This document shows positions 8,363 through 17,614 of a stretch of DNA of 64,000 bases, one piece after another. The DNA comes from Thermalbibacter longus. GTDB taxonomy: Bacteria; Chloroflexota; Chloroflexia; Thermomicrobiales; Thermomicrobiaceae. Every line of letters starts with the position of its first letter. The first letter of the stretch is position 1. Below the pieces are notes generated by a model. The model made no database searches. It had not been told where the DNA came from and saw nothing but the letters and a program-made list of their open reading frames with translations. The DNA lies in NCBI RefSeq assembly GCF_023806485.1, contig NZ_JAMSLR010000007.1, forward strand, positions 1-64,000, in the 5' to 3' direction. The translations under genes were made by a program, and so were the position numbers.

Positions 8363-9126
8363 CCGGCCAGCCTCCAGACCAGCGCCCCCAGTAGCGCAGA
8401 GAGCGCCGCCAGCCGCACAGGCCAGGCCAGCCGGTGCTGCCACGGCGGCCGGTAGAACGTGCGCGGTCCGGGCGCGCCGAAGCCGCGCACCTCGAGCGCC
8501 AGCGCTCGTTCCTGCATCGCGACTAAGGACGAGATAACCAGCGGCCCGAGCACGGGGAGAAGAGCCCGCATCCGCACCCACACCGGCCCTTCAGTCTCCA
8601 TACCGCGGGAGCGCTGCGCGTCCTGAATGACCGAGACCCTCGCAGCCATCGAAGGGATGATCTGCAATACCGACAACAGCACGTAGCCGACCCGCGGCGG
8701 CAGGCCGGCCCGCATCAGCTCGTCGACGAGGTCGGCCGGACGCGTGGTGAAGAGCAGGACGAAGGCGGAGAGCGTCAAATTGATGAAGCGGGCTGACAGC
8801 CACGCGGCATGGGCCAGCCCTTCCTGGTAGAGTACAAGCGGGCCGACGCTCACCAGCGGCGTGGCGTTTCCCGGATACACCATGCCCTGGACGATGAAGA
8901 GCGTCGCCAGGAAGAAGCCCACCCCGGCCAGCGCGAGCAAGCCCTCGCGCAGCACGCGCCCCACGACCAGCAGACCGAGGTTGACGACGAGAGCGACGAA
9001 CGTGATGCGCAGGTCGCCCGCGACGAACGGCACGAGCGCCAGGCAGACGGCATAGCTCAGCTTCGTGATCGGGTCGAGGCCATGGATGGGGCTCTGCCGC
9101 TCGACGTACAGGCCGACTGGCCGCAT
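8359..9126 (-). CDS. ECF transporter transmembrane subunit (EcfT)
   Basis: A 255-residue integral membrane protein with about five hydrophobic segments. The cytoplasmic coupling region carries the two short motifs that dock on the ATPases, seen here as AQRSRGM and ALEVRGF. It begins with HGLDPITKLSY, close to the usual DPRxKL start of EcfT and CbiQ proteins. It lies between the S component upstream (22 bp) and the ATPase downstream (4-bp overlap), so the three form one operon. Confidence 0.88.
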   Translation of the reverse strand: MRPVGLYVERQSPIHGLDPITKLSYAVCLALVPFVAGDLRITFVALVVNLGLLVVGRVLREGLLALAGVGFFLATLFIVQGMVYPGNATPLVSVGPLVLYQEGLAHAAWLSARFINLTLSAFVLLFTTRPADLVDELMRAGLPPRVGYVLLSVLQIIPSMAARVSVIQDAQRSRGMETEGPVWVRMRALLPVLGPLVISSLVAMQERALALEVRGFGAPGPRTFYRPPWQHRLAWPVRLAALSALLGALVWRLAG

Positions 9127-9148
9127 CGGTCCCCGGTTACCTGGCAGG

Positions 9149-9772
9149 TCAGGCAGTGCGCCGGTGCCCGGCCTCGCCGAGGTCGAACTGGCTGAGGAGC
9201 CGTCGCGGGAGCGCTCTGAATAGCCCGAATGCGATCAAGACCGTCAGCACCTTGTCGGGAAGATCGACGACCAGCTCGTCGAGGAAGGACGCCAGCCAGA
9301 GCGGCACGCCCCGCAGGGTCAGGGCCGTGAACAGTGCGTCGCCCCAGACGTTTCCAGTCTGCCCGCTCCAGAGATAGATATTGATCGGGAACGACACGAC
9401 CGTGGCGACCAGTGCCACCACCAGACCAGCCACCACCGCGCGGGCAGTCGAGCGGATGAATCCCAGCCGGGCCATGATACCCGCGCTCAGCCCGATCCCG
9501 ACCGAGGTGATGAAGTACCAGAACGACACGGGATCGACGGTCAGCCCGTAGATGATGTTGTTGAGCGCTCCGGTCAGGGCCCCCACCCAGGGCCCGGCGA
9601 TGAAGGCGGCCAGCACCGTGCCGATCGAGTCCAACCACAGCGGTAGCTTCAGCGCCTGGGCGACGAACTTTCCGACGAAGTTGATGGCGATCCCGACCGG
9701 GATCAGCACCAGCGTGAGCGTGGTCCAACGGGTAGTCCAAACACCTGCCCGCGGCTGCGCGCCTGTCGCCAT
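9149..9772 (-). CDS. ECF transporter substrate-binding membrane subunit (S component)
   Basis: A 207-residue membrane protein with about six hydrophobic helices. The motif LDSIGTVLAAFIAGPWVGAL (about 47-66) and the following NNIIYGLT are typical of a group of S components that bind vitamins or related small molecules. The substrate cannot be assigned from sequence. The ATG at 9772 has a very strong ribosome site (GAGGAGGG). A longer frame at 9057-9779 on the same strand is a shadow. It is the first gene of the S-T-A operon. Confidence 0.82.
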   Translation of the reverse strand: MATGAQPRAGVWTTRWTTLTLVLIPVGIAINFVGKFVAQALKLPLWLDSIGTVLAAFIAGPWVGALTGALNNIIYGLTVDPVSFWYFITSVGIGLSAGIMARLGFIRSTARAVVAGLVVALVATVVSFPINIYLWSGQTGNVWGDALFTALTLRGVPLWLASFLDELVVDLPDKVLTVLIAFGLFRALPRRLLSQFDLGEAGHRRTA

Positions 9773-9888
9773 CGTTCACCCTCCTCGTCCACAGCCCGGA
9801 TCACGATCTCTGGGGATCAGCAGGCTGGCCGCTCACTGCCGGTGATCCGCGCCACCCTCCTCTCCGCGCCGGCACGGCGAGGTAGAGG

Positions 9889-9911
9889 CGAGACCAGCTT
9901 GACCGGTCTCG
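9889..9911 (-). promoter_or_regulatory. Hairpin in the leader of the ECF operon
   Basis: CGAGACC (9889-9895) and GGTCTCG (9905-9911) form a 7-bp stem with a 9-nt loop. It lies about 120 nt before the S-component start. A TACAAT near 9985 could be the -10 box. The sequence does not match the TPP or cobalamin riboswitch cores that I know. It may be an operator or an uncharacterised leader element. Confidence 0.3.
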
Positions 9912-9992
9912 GGGAGACTGCAAGACCAGATCTCGAGCGGCGCCTCCCGCTCGCCTCTGAGTAGTAACGACCGTTCACCCGCGTGAATTGTA

Positions 9993-10445
9993 TCAGCCGC
10001 GTGAGAGTTCTGCGGACATCCAGCGTTGCAGGTGGTCCAGCAGCCGGTCGCGGAATGCGCGGAATTGGTGAAGGCGCTCCTCCTCGCTCCCGCTTGCCGC
10101 TGAAGGGTCTGGTAGCGACCAGTGCAGCCTTCGCGCCGCGCCGGGGAAGACTGGACAGGCCTCGGCCGCCTGGTCGCAGACGGTGATCACCCAGTCGAAG
10201 CGTTGCCCGAGAAAGCGATGAACGGGCTTCGATTCCGCGCCGCTGATGTCGACCCCCAGCTCAGCCATCGCCTGGACCGCCAGCGGGTGTACCCGCGACG
10301 GTTCGGTTCCGGCCGAATACGCCTCGACCCGACCGCCGGCCAGCCAGCGCAGCAGCGCCTCCGCCATCTGCGACCGCGCCGCGTTGTGCGTACAGAGAAA
10401 CAGCACGCGTACGGGTGCGCTCTCTGTGTGTCCGCTCGCTTCCAT
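9993..10445 (-). CDS. arsC: Arsenate reductase, thioredoxin-linked, LMW-phosphatase type
   Basis: This 150-residue cytoplasmic enzyme should reduce arsenate to arsenite. It has the low-molecular-weight phosphatase loop CTHNAARSQ (Cys18 to Arg24, CX5R). Two further Cys residues in the segment [10 protein letters not shown] correspond to the redox pair used for thioredoxin-dependent recycling. The C-terminal WSLPDPS matches the family's WxxxDP general acid region. The ATG at 10445 has AGGAG upstream; a longer frame to 10625 has no support. No arsenite pump or ArsR gene is adjacent, so export must be encoded elsewhere. Confidence 0.88.
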   Translation of the reverse strand: MEASGHTESAPVRVLFLCTHNAARSQMAEALLRWLAGGRVEAYSAGTEPSRVHPLAVQAMAELGVDISGAESKPVHRFLGQRFDWVITVCDQAAEACPVFPGAARRLHWSLPDPSAASGSEEERLHQFRAFRDRLLDHLQRWMSAELSRG

Positions 10446-10651
10446 TGTCCATTCTCCTCGCTGCTCTCCGCTCGCGATCCGCTGGCGATTGTGCTTCAGG
10501 CGGCCGCCCGGCGCGCTGTCGGGGTATGAACATCGTTTGAAGTTGTGGACACGGGTAGAATGAGAGGGAGCAGCGGAAGACTGCAAGCAGGCTGCCGTCC
10601 TACCGGACACGATCGAGCGCTTCATGCCTAGCCGGGAGGATGCGGGGAGCG

Positions 10652-11440
10652 ATGGAAGCGCGAACGATCGATGGCTTGCTCATCGACGTCGAGGGCGTGC
10701 TCCACATCGATGGGCGCCCTATTCCCGGCGCTGCTGAGGCTCTACAGGCACTGGCCGAGGCTGGACTTCCGTACGTCCTGCTCACCAATACCACCATCCG
10801 GACTCGTCGCCAGCTCGGTGGGCTGCTCCGACGGCTCGGGTTTCCCGTGAACGACGAGCAGATCATCACGGCCGCCGCAGCCACCGCCGACTACGTCCGG
10901 CGACAGTACCCGGGTGAGAGCTGCTATCTGCTCGTCGAGGGCGATCTCAGCGAAGAGTTCGCCGGCATTCCGCTCACCGAGGGGCACGACGCTCGAGTGG
11001 TCGTCATCGGCGGCGCGGGGGACTGTTTCACCTACAGTCGAATCAACCACGTCTTCCGGCTACTCCTCGGCGGCGCCGCCTTCATCGCCATGCACCGGAA
11101 CCTGACCTGGGAACGGCAGGACGGGACATACCTCGACTCTGGCGCCTACATCCTCGGCCTGGAGGCAGCCACCGGGGTTCAGGCTCAGGTCGTCGGCAAG
11201 CCCTCGGCCGACTTCTTCCAGGCAGGACTCCGCCTGCTCGGCGTCCCTCGAGACCGCGCGGCGATGGTCGGAGACACGATCGACCAGGATGTCGAGCCCG
11301 CCCAGCGCCTGGGGATGGCCGGTATCCTGGTTCGTACCGGGAGATTCCGGACTCGCGAGCCAGAGACCGGCCGACCCGACGCGATCCTGGACTCGATCGC
11401 CGATCTCCCCGCCTGGCTCGGCCTGCGACCGATCAGGTGA
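10652..11440 (+). CDS. HAD-superfamily IIA hydrolase (NagD/LHPP-like phosphatase)
   Basis: This 262-residue protein has the HAD IIA layout: an N-terminal catalytic motif, a cap domain, then GKPSADFF and the acidic motif [21 protein letters not shown]. It is closest to the LHPP/NagD-type phosphatases. Motif I reads DVEGVL rather than DxDGVL, so the second Asp, normally the general acid, is Glu; LHPP proteins also vary here. The start is uncertain: ATG at 10652 gives the best N-terminus, and ATG at 10640 is in frame. It overlaps the end of the amine oxidase gene on the other strand by 8 bp. Confidence 0.82.
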   Translation: MEARTIDGLLIDVEGVLHIDGRPIPGAAEALQALAEAGLPYVLLTNTTIRTRRQLGGLLRRLGFPVNDEQIITAAAATADYVRRQYPGESCYLLVEGDLSEEFAGIPLTEGHDARVVVIGGAGDCFTYSRINHVFRLLLGGAAFIAMHRNLTWERQDGTYLDSGAYILGLEAATGVQAQVVGKPSADFFQAGLRLLGVPRDRAAMVGDTIDQDVEPAQRLGMAGILVRTGRFRTREPETGRPDAILDSIADLPAWLGLRPIR

Positions 11441-12755
11441 GGGAGGAGCCAGCCGCCACGAAGCGCTGCAGGACAGCATCGGCCGCGCGATAGCCACTCT
11501 CCAGCGCCCCGTGCACGGTGCCCGGGCGGATCGTGCTCGTCGCCTCACCGGCAAAGAAGAGCACGTCGCAGACAGGCTCGCTCAACCGCGCGCGCAGCCC
11601 GGCACTGCCGACTGGAGTGAACGAGTAGGCACCGCGGGCCAAGGGGTCGTGAGTCCAGTCGATCACCCGCGCCTCGACTACCTCGCCGCTCAAGTCGCGC
11701 CCCAACGCCGCAGATAACCCAGCGACGACCTCACGGATAGCTCTGTCAGCACCGAGCGATGATAGCCGCTCGGCGTCGCCGCCACCGACCAGCACGGTGA
11801 ATAGCGGCAATCGCGAGCCGTAGCCCAGCCCTGGGCGCTCCCAGACTCCTCGTGGCTCGGCGGTAAAGATGCAGCCCACCTCCTCGGGCCAAATCTCACC
11901 CCGGAAACGGAGGGCGACGCGGAACGCCCGCCCCGGGCGCAGGCCATCGATGGCCTGCCGCAAGCTGGCCGGCAGCGGCGGGTCGAACTCGACCGTCCCA
12001 GCCTGGAGCACCCCGAGCGGGAGGGTCACCACCGCGCACGCAGCCTCGAACGTCTCGCCGGCCGCCACAGCGACCACGCCCCACTTGCTCCAGTGGATCC
12101 GCTCCACCGGGTGGCCGAGCCGCAGGTCGAGACCCTGATCGACGAGCCGTTCGACCACGCGACTGTAGCCGTCCGCTACCCGGAAATTGCGCTCGCCGTC
12201 TCCCTCGTAGGTCTCCTCGTCAGTGCCATAGACGCCCAGCTCTTCGAGGTCGGCCGACCAGCCGATCGCGGCGAGCGTCTGCCAGAGACGCCACCAGCGC
12301 TCGTCGGCGGCCAAGCCGTGCCGCTCGACCCACCAGCGAAGGGCTTCTGCCAGGGTCGTATCCGGTCGCCGCGCCGCGACCCACTCCTCCTCAGCCGCGA
12401 CGAGCGCTGCCCATAGGCCTCCGGCAGGCAACTCCTCGGGCGCGTTGGCGCTCAACAACCTGCTGTCTAGCGCGAAGAAGCGGCGATATTGGCTCGGATC
12501 CTCGAAGACGCGCAATCCGAACCGCCTCACCAGTTCCCAGGTTATGACACGATCACCGTGTATGAACTCGGCACCGAGCTCGACCGGGAATGGCGCAAGG
12601 TCATACGCGGTCAGGATGCGCCCGCCGACCCGGTCGCGCGCCTCCAGCACTGTGACCGGAATCCCGTGCTCGCGCAGGCGCCGGGCTGCCGCCAGGCCCG
12701 CGGCCCCGGCACCGATCACCAGTACGCGCCGCTCCGCTTCGTCATCCTCGTCCAT
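11433..12755 (-). CDS. Flavin-dependent amine oxidase family protein
   Basis: A 440-residue FAD enzyme. The N-terminus has the dinucleotide-binding loop VIGAGAAGLAAARRL (about 11-25), the ribose-binding acid in VLEARDRVGGRI, and the FAD contact region FPVELGAEFIHG. The C-terminus has FFAGEATSTIRPGTVHGAL, the second FAD site of monoamine oxidases. It probably oxidises an amine or polyamine; the substrate is not evident. The ATG at 12755 is preceded by GGAGG; an upstream in-frame start at 12785 lacks a ribosome site. Confidence 0.88.
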   Translation of the reverse strand: MDEDDEAERRVLVIGAGAAGLAAARRLREHGIPVTVLEARDRVGGRILTAYDLAPFPVELGAEFIHGDRVITWELVRRFGLRVFEDPSQYRRFFALDSRLLSANAPEELPAGGLWAALVAAEEEWVAARRPDTTLAEALRWWVERHGLAADERWWRLWQTLAAIGWSADLEELGVYGTDEETYEGDGERNFRVADGYSRVVERLVDQGLDLRLGHPVERIHWSKWGVVAVAAGETFEAACAVVTLPLGVLQAGTVEFDPPLPASLRQAIDGLRPGRAFRVALRFRGEIWPEEVGCIFTAEPRGVWERPGLGYGSRLPLFTVLVGGGDAERLSSLGADRAIREVVAGLSAALGRDLSGEVVEARVIDWTHDPLARGAYSFTPVGSAGLRARLSEPVCDVLFFAGEATSTIRPGTVHGALESGYRAADAVLQRFVAAGSSLT

Positions 12756-12830
12756 CGGAACCTCCAGACCGGCCCGGTTGGGCAATCGGTGGGCCTTCGC
12801 CGCGCGTGTCGCGAGGCCCCTTCGAGCAGT

Positions 12831-14033
12831 TCAACGGTAGCGCGTCTCGATCAGCCTGCCCATCCGCTCGAGCGCCTCCAGGATGTTTTCGAGCGAGTTG
12901 GCGTAGGAGAAACGCAGGTATCCCGCACCACCCCGACCGAACCCATCGCCGGCCAGCACCGCCACGCCAGCCTCGTCGAGAAGGTCACGCGCGATGGTGC
13001 GAGAATCCTTCCCCAGGCCGGAGACGTTGGGGAAGACATAGAAGGCGCCGGCCGGGCGGAGGCAGCGCACCCCCGGCAGGCGATTCAGGCCATCGACGAT
13101 GGCATCTCGCCGGCGCCGGAACTCCTCGACCATGCGGGAGACATCGTCCTGGGGCCCGGTGAGCGCTGCTACCCCGGCGAGCTGGACGAAGCCGGGCACG
13201 CAGGAGTTGCAGTTGATCGCCAGCCGGGTCACCTGCTCGGCTAAGGCAGGCGGCATCACCCCGTAGCCCAGCCGCCAGCCCGTCATGGCGTAGGTCTTGG
13301 AGAACCCATCGAGGATGATCGTGCGGTCGAGCATGCCGGGGAAGCTGGCCACGCTGGCGAACTCGCCCTCGTAGAGGATTCGCGAGTAGATCTCGTCGGA
13401 GAGCACCAGGAAGTCACGGTCCTGAGCGAGCCGCGCGAGCTCCGCGAGCGCGTCGCGGCCCACGACCGCTCCCGTCGGGTTATGGGGCGAATTGACGATG
13501 ACCAGCCGCGTGCGCTCGCTGACCAGCGAGCGGAGCTCGTCCGGATCGAAGGCGAAATTGTTCTCCTCACGCAGCGTGAGCGGCACTGGCCGCGCGCCGG
13601 CGAACCGAATCACCGACTCGTAGATCGGAAAACCGGGGTCGGGGTAGATCACCTCGTCTCCTTCGCCGGCCAGCGCCAGGATGGTAAAGAACATGATCGG
13701 CTTGCCGCCCGGCGTGACCACGACGCGCTCCGGCCCCACCTCGACCCCGCGTGTGCGGCTGACCTCACGCGCGATTGCCTCCCGCAGCTCCGGGATACCG
13801 GTCGCTGGAGTGTAGTGCGTGTGGCCGGCCCGCAGCGCCTGCACCGCGGCCGCGACGATATGGGGCGGGGTATCGAAGTCGGGCTCTCCGATCTCGAGGT
13901 GAATGACAGAGCGTCCCTGTGCTTCGAGCGCCCGCGCGCGGGCCAGCACCTCGAAGGCGCTCTCAGTACCCAGGCGGCTCATCCGCTCAGCCAGGCGAAG
14001 GGTAGAGACCGGTCGGGATTCACCGTTGCTCAT
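12831..14033 (-). CDS. Class I/II pyridoxal-phosphate aminotransferase (aspartate aminotransferase-like)
   Basis: This 400-residue cytoplasmic enzyme transfers amino groups using PLP. It shows the IGEPDFDTP substrate-binding strand, HYTPATGIPELREAIA, NSPHNPTG, the Asp that contacts the PLP ring in VLSDEIYS, and the Schiff-base lysine in GFSKTYAMTGWRLGY. The arginine that binds the substrate carboxylate is in YLRFSYAN. Length is normal for the I-gamma aspartate aminotransferase group. It lies 75 bp upstream of the amine oxidase on the same strand, so both may form one unit. Confidence 0.92.
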   Translation of the reverse strand: MSNGESRPVSTLRLAERMSRLGTESAFEVLARARALEAQGRSVIHLEIGEPDFDTPPHIVAAAVQALRAGHTHYTPATGIPELREAIAREVSRTRGVEVGPERVVVTPGGKPIMFFTILALAGEGDEVIYPDPGFPIYESVIRFAGARPVPLTLREENNFAFDPDELRSLVSERTRLVIVNSPHNPTGAVVGRDALAELARLAQDRDFLVLSDEIYSRILYEGEFASVASFPGMLDRTIILDGFSKTYAMTGWRLGYGVMPPALAEQVTRLAINCNSCVPGFVQLAGVAALTGPQDDVSRMVEEFRRRRDAIVDGLNRLPGVRCLRPAGAFYVFPNVSGLGKDSRTIARDLLDEAGVAVLAGDGFGRGGAGYLRFSYANSLENILEALERMGRLIETRYR

Positions 14034-14289
14034 CCTCGTGCCCCTTCACGAACCCGCACGTGACTCGGCTCTCGCTCGAGCAACCCGGTCGGGTCCGCGC
14101 GAGCGACCGGGGGTTGCCCGCATCCCTGGCTACTGAAACATACTCGGGAACGCGTGACAACCAGCCCCGGATGCTTGCACCGCTCGATCGCAACTCCCAT
14201 AATCCCTCACGGGCATGTGCGGCGAGTCCGCACCCGCCCGGTCAGAGTGACCGAAACGACTGCGGCGCTCCGGCGGAGAAAGGGGAAGC

Positions 14290-14514
14290 ATGCAGAAGGG
14301 TCAGAACCTCAAGCTAGCGGTGCTGATCCCGTTGGCCGCGATCCTAATCACGGTCGCGTCGATTGTCATCATCGGCGAGCTACTACTGTTCGTCAGCACA
14401 GCCATCGGCGGCACGGAGGCGATCCTGGTCGCCGTCCTCATCATGGCGGCGATCACGGTCGTTGCGGTGCTTCTCTCGCGCTCGAGCGGCCAGAGGGAGT
14501 CTCGGCACTCCTAG
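14290..14514 (+). CDS. Small two-helix membrane protein, unknown
   Basis: A 74-residue protein with two hydrophobic helices (about 9-35 and 42-62) separated by a short AIGGTEA loop and ending in a charged SRSSGQRESRHS tail. The ATG at 14290 is preceded by GGAGAAAGGGGAA. I recognise no family. Its codon use and ribosome site support a real gene. It is divergent from the aminotransferase. Confidence 0.6.
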   Translation: MQKGQNLKLAVLIPLAAILITVASIVIIGELLLFVSTAIGGTEAILVAVLIMAAITVVAVLLSRSSGQRESRHS

Positions 14515-14919
14515 CGCCGTCTCCGGCTCAGTGCGTCCTGACCGTGAGCTCGCCGCGCGGGCCTATTGCCGCCACCGAAGCGGCCAGCGACTCGGGCCCT
14601 GCCGCGCTGCGACTCGAGCAACAAGGGATGTGTCGCAGCCTCCTGCCCCGGCGACCCGCGATACCGGTCGCGGTCACACGTGGAATACACAAGGCTGTTT
14701 GCCGGACGCGGGTGGTTCTGCTGACGGCACCGGCAAGGCCGTAGCGGCCTTGTCGCTGTCCCTGGGACCATCAGCACACCTATCAGGGCTGAAACGACCC
14801 GCGAGAGTCTGCGCCCCGGTAACGAACCGGACTGCCGGAGGGAATAGCGGAGAGCGATTGCCACGCGCCGCGCTGGCTCCGCCAGGATCCAGGAAGTCTG
14901 CCTGTAGCGGTTGGAATCG
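14515..14919. other. Intergenic region with one strong hairpin
   Basis: About 400 bp without a supportable gene. The only clear structure is a hairpin at 14731-14755: CAAGGCCG and CGGCCTTG around a TAG loop, extended to 11 pairs with one wobble. No T-run follows, so its role as a terminator is uncertain. Confidence 0.45.
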
Positions 14920-15393
14920 CTATGCCGGCGCTCGTGTCCCCGCTGCCCGGCTGCGCGACCAGCAAGCGGAACACGTGCCGAAGATGGCGAAGTGATCCAT
15001 GCGAGCTACGAACCCATAGCGCTCGCGCAGCGCTGCCCGCAGCGGCTCGAGCAGATCGTCTTCCAGCTCGAACACGGCTCCGCACTGCTGGCACACGAGG
15101 TGATGGTGCCGCTCGGCACGGACGAGCTCGAAGCGCCGAACACCGCCCCCGAGATCGGTCTGGGTCACCAGCCCAAGCTCTACCCCTAGGTCCAGGTTCC
15201 GGTAGACCGTCGAGAGATTGACATCAGGGTGCTGAGCCCGAACCACATCGTAGATCTCCTCGGCGGTGCGATGACCACCCAACCGCGCCAGCGCGGTAAA
15301 CACGGCCAGGCGCTGACGCGTCACCCGCTGACCCGACTGGCGTAACCGCTCCGCGACCCGGCGGAGCTCGGCGCTCCAGAAGTCTCTGGCCAT
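14920..15393 (-). CDS. Fur-family metalloregulator
   Basis: A 157-residue DNA-binding repressor. The winged helix includes VTRQRLAVFTALARLGGHRTAEEIYD and VNLSTVYRNLDLGVELG. The metal-binding region has ERHHHLVCQQCGAVFEL, and the C-terminus has a second pair in CSACW, so the structural zinc site with two CxxC motifs is present. This is a Fur/PerR/Zur-type protein; the sensed metal is not clear. The ATG at 15393 fits the family N-terminus; an extended frame to 15522 is unlikely. A second Fur protein is encoded at 53880-54338, so this one may sense a different metal. Confidence 0.88.
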   Translation of the reverse strand: MARDFWSAELRRVAERLRQSGQRVTRQRLAVFTALARLGGHRTAEEIYDVVRAQHPDVNLSTVYRNLDLGVELGLVTQTDLGGGVRRFELVRAERHHHLVCQQCGAVFELEDDLLEPLRAALRERYGFVARMDHFAIFGTCSACWSRSRAAGTRAPA

Positions 15394-15547
15394 CCCTGGC
15401 CCCCGCTTCCAACATGCCCCCGCCACCGAGACTGTCTCGATGGCGGAGGGATTGCATGTCTCGACGTGTCCCTGTCGGTAGGCTCGCATCAGGATGGTAA
15501 CGCTGTTCCAGACCGGGGACAAGAGGCAGCACCGGAGCCGAGCGTGG

Positions 15548-16234
15548 TCAGGCGGCTCTATTTGCGCGAACTAGCATCTGCGCATCCGCAGCGGTCGCGA
15601 TCTGCTCGAGCCAGGGTAAGAGAGCCGCGAGGTCCTCGGTCTGGAAGACATCGACCCGCACGATGCTGTCGCCCCACATGTCCCTACCGAGCTCGACCGC
15701 TAGCCAGCGGTTAGCCCAGCGGGAGGGCGCAACCTCGTCCCCCGAGCCAGCCTCGGCTGGCACGGCACGAAGCCTCTGCCGGGGCCCGCTCACCGCTGCC
15801 CCTGCTGCGCGCACAGTCAGGTACACGGCCGTCTTGCTCATCGACAGGCCCAGCGCCCGCAGCGCTCGCGGTACGTCTGCATAGCTCAATCCCAGGAGGT
15901 AGAGCAGCAGTGACAGGTGACGCAGCCGGAGCGAGGTCTGCGCTGGGCCGATACCCTGGGGGTAGACTCTGAACGTACGGCCGCAGCGCAGGCAACCGTA
16001 GCGCCGTGCCATGACCTGCCTGAGGAACGGGTCACGCACGGCTTTCGGCACGATCTGGCGGAGCAGCACATCTCGGCTCCCGCAGCGTGGATACGGGCAG
16101 CGTACCGGCTCAGGGTAGCGGTATGGCTCGAGCGCCGGGAACCGGAACGCGATCTGACCGGCCGGTAGGCGTTCCAGCGCAACTGGCCTCCGCCTGATCC
16201 CCAGTGCTGAATCTCGTGAAATAGGTGACGACAT
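15548..16234 (-). pseudogene. Truncated transposase fragment with zinc ribbon
   Basis: The open frame encodes 228 residues with an intact start (GAGAGGAG before the ATG). It has an N-terminal zinc ribbon (CPYPRCGS then YGCLRCGRTF), a helix-turn-helix region (LGLSYADVPRALRALGLSM) and the beginning of a catalytic core (WLAVELGRDMWG, then LEQIATAADAQMLV). From memory, the complete Chloroflexota transposases of this type are about twice as long and continue with the next acidic catalytic residue, which is missing here. The frame ends abruptly (ANRAA) and downstream DNA shows no continuation. It is therefore a 5' fragment of an insertion sequence; no clear terminal repeats are seen. Confidence 0.7.
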
Positions 16235-16420
16235 GGCGCGATACTCCTCTCCGCTCCACTGTTCCCCTGTGCGGACAGCTTAGGCAGCGACATGTTCAAG
16301 ATACAGACCATTTCGTAGCCGTTCGTTGTTCACTCCTTGGTCAGTCCGTGCCCAGGCAGCATATGTTTCGTGGAAATCCGAGGCGCAGGCAGCTTGAACC
16401 GCATCCAGCACACACGAGCG

Positions 16421-16443
16421 AGCGCGGGATTCGATCCCGCGCT
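16421..16443 (-). terminator. Strong hairpin after the DUF4331 remnant
   Basis: AGCGCGGGAT (16421-16430) and ATCCCGCGCT (16434-16443) form a perfect 10-bp stem with a 3-nt loop, about 40 nt past the stop of the minus-strand DUF4331 gene. No clean U-tract follows. It looks like a T-arm at first sight, but no tRNA can be folded around it. Confidence 0.5.
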
Positions 16444-16481
16444 TCGAGGGTGTCGGCTGAACTGGCCGGTGTGGTCGAGAG

Positions 16482-17465
16482 TCAATCGTGCTCGTGCTCG
16501 TACCCTTCATGTGGGTGGCCGATATAGGGAAAGTCCCGCAGTGGCGGCACATCGTTCGCAGTTCCGTCCGCCAGGACCGCAGCAGCGGAATCCGGGGTGA
16601 AGGTCGGGTCGATCAGAGGATAGGTGAGGCCGGCAATCGCTCTCAGCTCGATTGCGACAACGTCGTCGAAGACGCGACGACCATTGGGAAAGCCTCCCAA
16701 ATCGTCCCCCAAGATACCCAACGGGCTCGGATCCACGGTCGTCGGAGGGATGGCGAGATTCAGTCGGAGCATGTCGGCGGGGGTCGAGCCGGTGAAGTTC
16801 TGGAATTCGGGGATCAGCCCAGCGGGGATACCGGTCAGCAGGATGGCGAGCAGATCATTGCGAGGCCGGCTAGCAGGCGGCGCGCCCAGCAGCGCAGCGA
16901 GATTCGGAAAGACGCCCGGATACAGCACCGGCAGGAGATTTTGCAACTCGGGGTCGAGGTAGTATCGCAGGAACTGCTCGTCGTCCTCTGGCTCGCTCGC
17001 ATTCCAGCGGTCCTTGTTGCCAAGCGGGATGATAACCTCGTTGATCAGCGGCATACCCAACCGCGAGACCTGGACCCACGGCCCAGCGAGGCGGACTGCC
17101 CCTCGCTTGGGCTCGCGCACCGACGCTCGCTGTCGGCTAGCAGTGGCCCATATCCCGATGACCGACGAGGGGTTCATCGGATCGGTCGGTTCGGAGTCGT
17201 CTCGGGTCAACTCTGTCTTCGGCACCTGCAGCGCGATAGTGTGGACGTTGAATCCCTTGGTCGCATCCACGCCGTCCGCGGCTGGGGTCGGGATCAGGTG
17301 GAGGTTCTGAAAGGGCCGGAGTGTACCGAGGTCGAAGATGGCGCCGAGATCGACGAAGAAGGCCTCCTCCCGCTGGCCGGCGAAGACCTTGCGCCCGCCT
17401 TCCAGCTCGTGGATAGCCGCCGCGGCCAGAGCCTCGTAATCGGGAGTTGACCGGGAGCGGTGGCA
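16482..17465 (-). pseudogene. DUF4331 protein, N-terminal half missing
   Basis: The frame is open for 327 codons from just after a TGA (17466-17468) to the stop at 16482. It reads STPDYEALAAAAIHELEGG, then KVFAGQREEAFFVDLGAIFD, then the conserved GFNVHTIALQVPKTEL and DEQFLRYYLDPE. This is the second half of a DUF4331 protein; members are usually around 450-500 residues and exported. There is no usable start codon before the conserved region: the first ATG is well inside, at 17270. The sequence upstream does not encode the N-terminal half in another frame. It is a decapitated gene rather than a simple frameshift. Confidence 0.75.
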
Positions 17466-17571
17466 TCAGCGCGGTTCGCCTCCCCCAGGCTGAGATCGCG
17501 CGGTCAGCTCGTGACTCCGCGTTCGATCCCATCGAGGTTCAGCCGGCGGTAAAACTCGGCTGGTGTGATCA

Positions 17572-17600
17572 TTGACACCTGGAACCTCCCGGCGTAGAAT
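17572..17600 (+). promoter_or_regulatory. Near-consensus promoter of the cobalt/nickel transport operon
   Basis: TTGACA (17572-17577), a 17-nt spacer and TAGAAT (17595-17600) predict transcription from about 17607. The leader to the CbiM start is then about 160 nt. Confidence 0.78.
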
Positions 17601-17614
17601 CAGTCCGGCTATTA

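Noticed and set aside
9057-9779. 240-residue minus-strand frame overlapping the ECF S component
   Set aside because: It is a frame-shifted shadow of the S component and the start of EcfT; the 9149-9772 frame has hydrophobic helices and a strong ribosome site.
16415-16450. T-arm-like hairpin that suggested a tRNA gene
   Set aside because: The stem is 10 bp with a 3-nt loop, the loop does not start with TTC as a T-loop should, and no acceptor, D or anticodon stems can be found around it.
16488-17450. 320-codon plus-strand frame over the DUF4331 remnant
   Set aside because: The minus strand carries the recognisable DUF4331 sequence; the plus-strand frame is a shadow.
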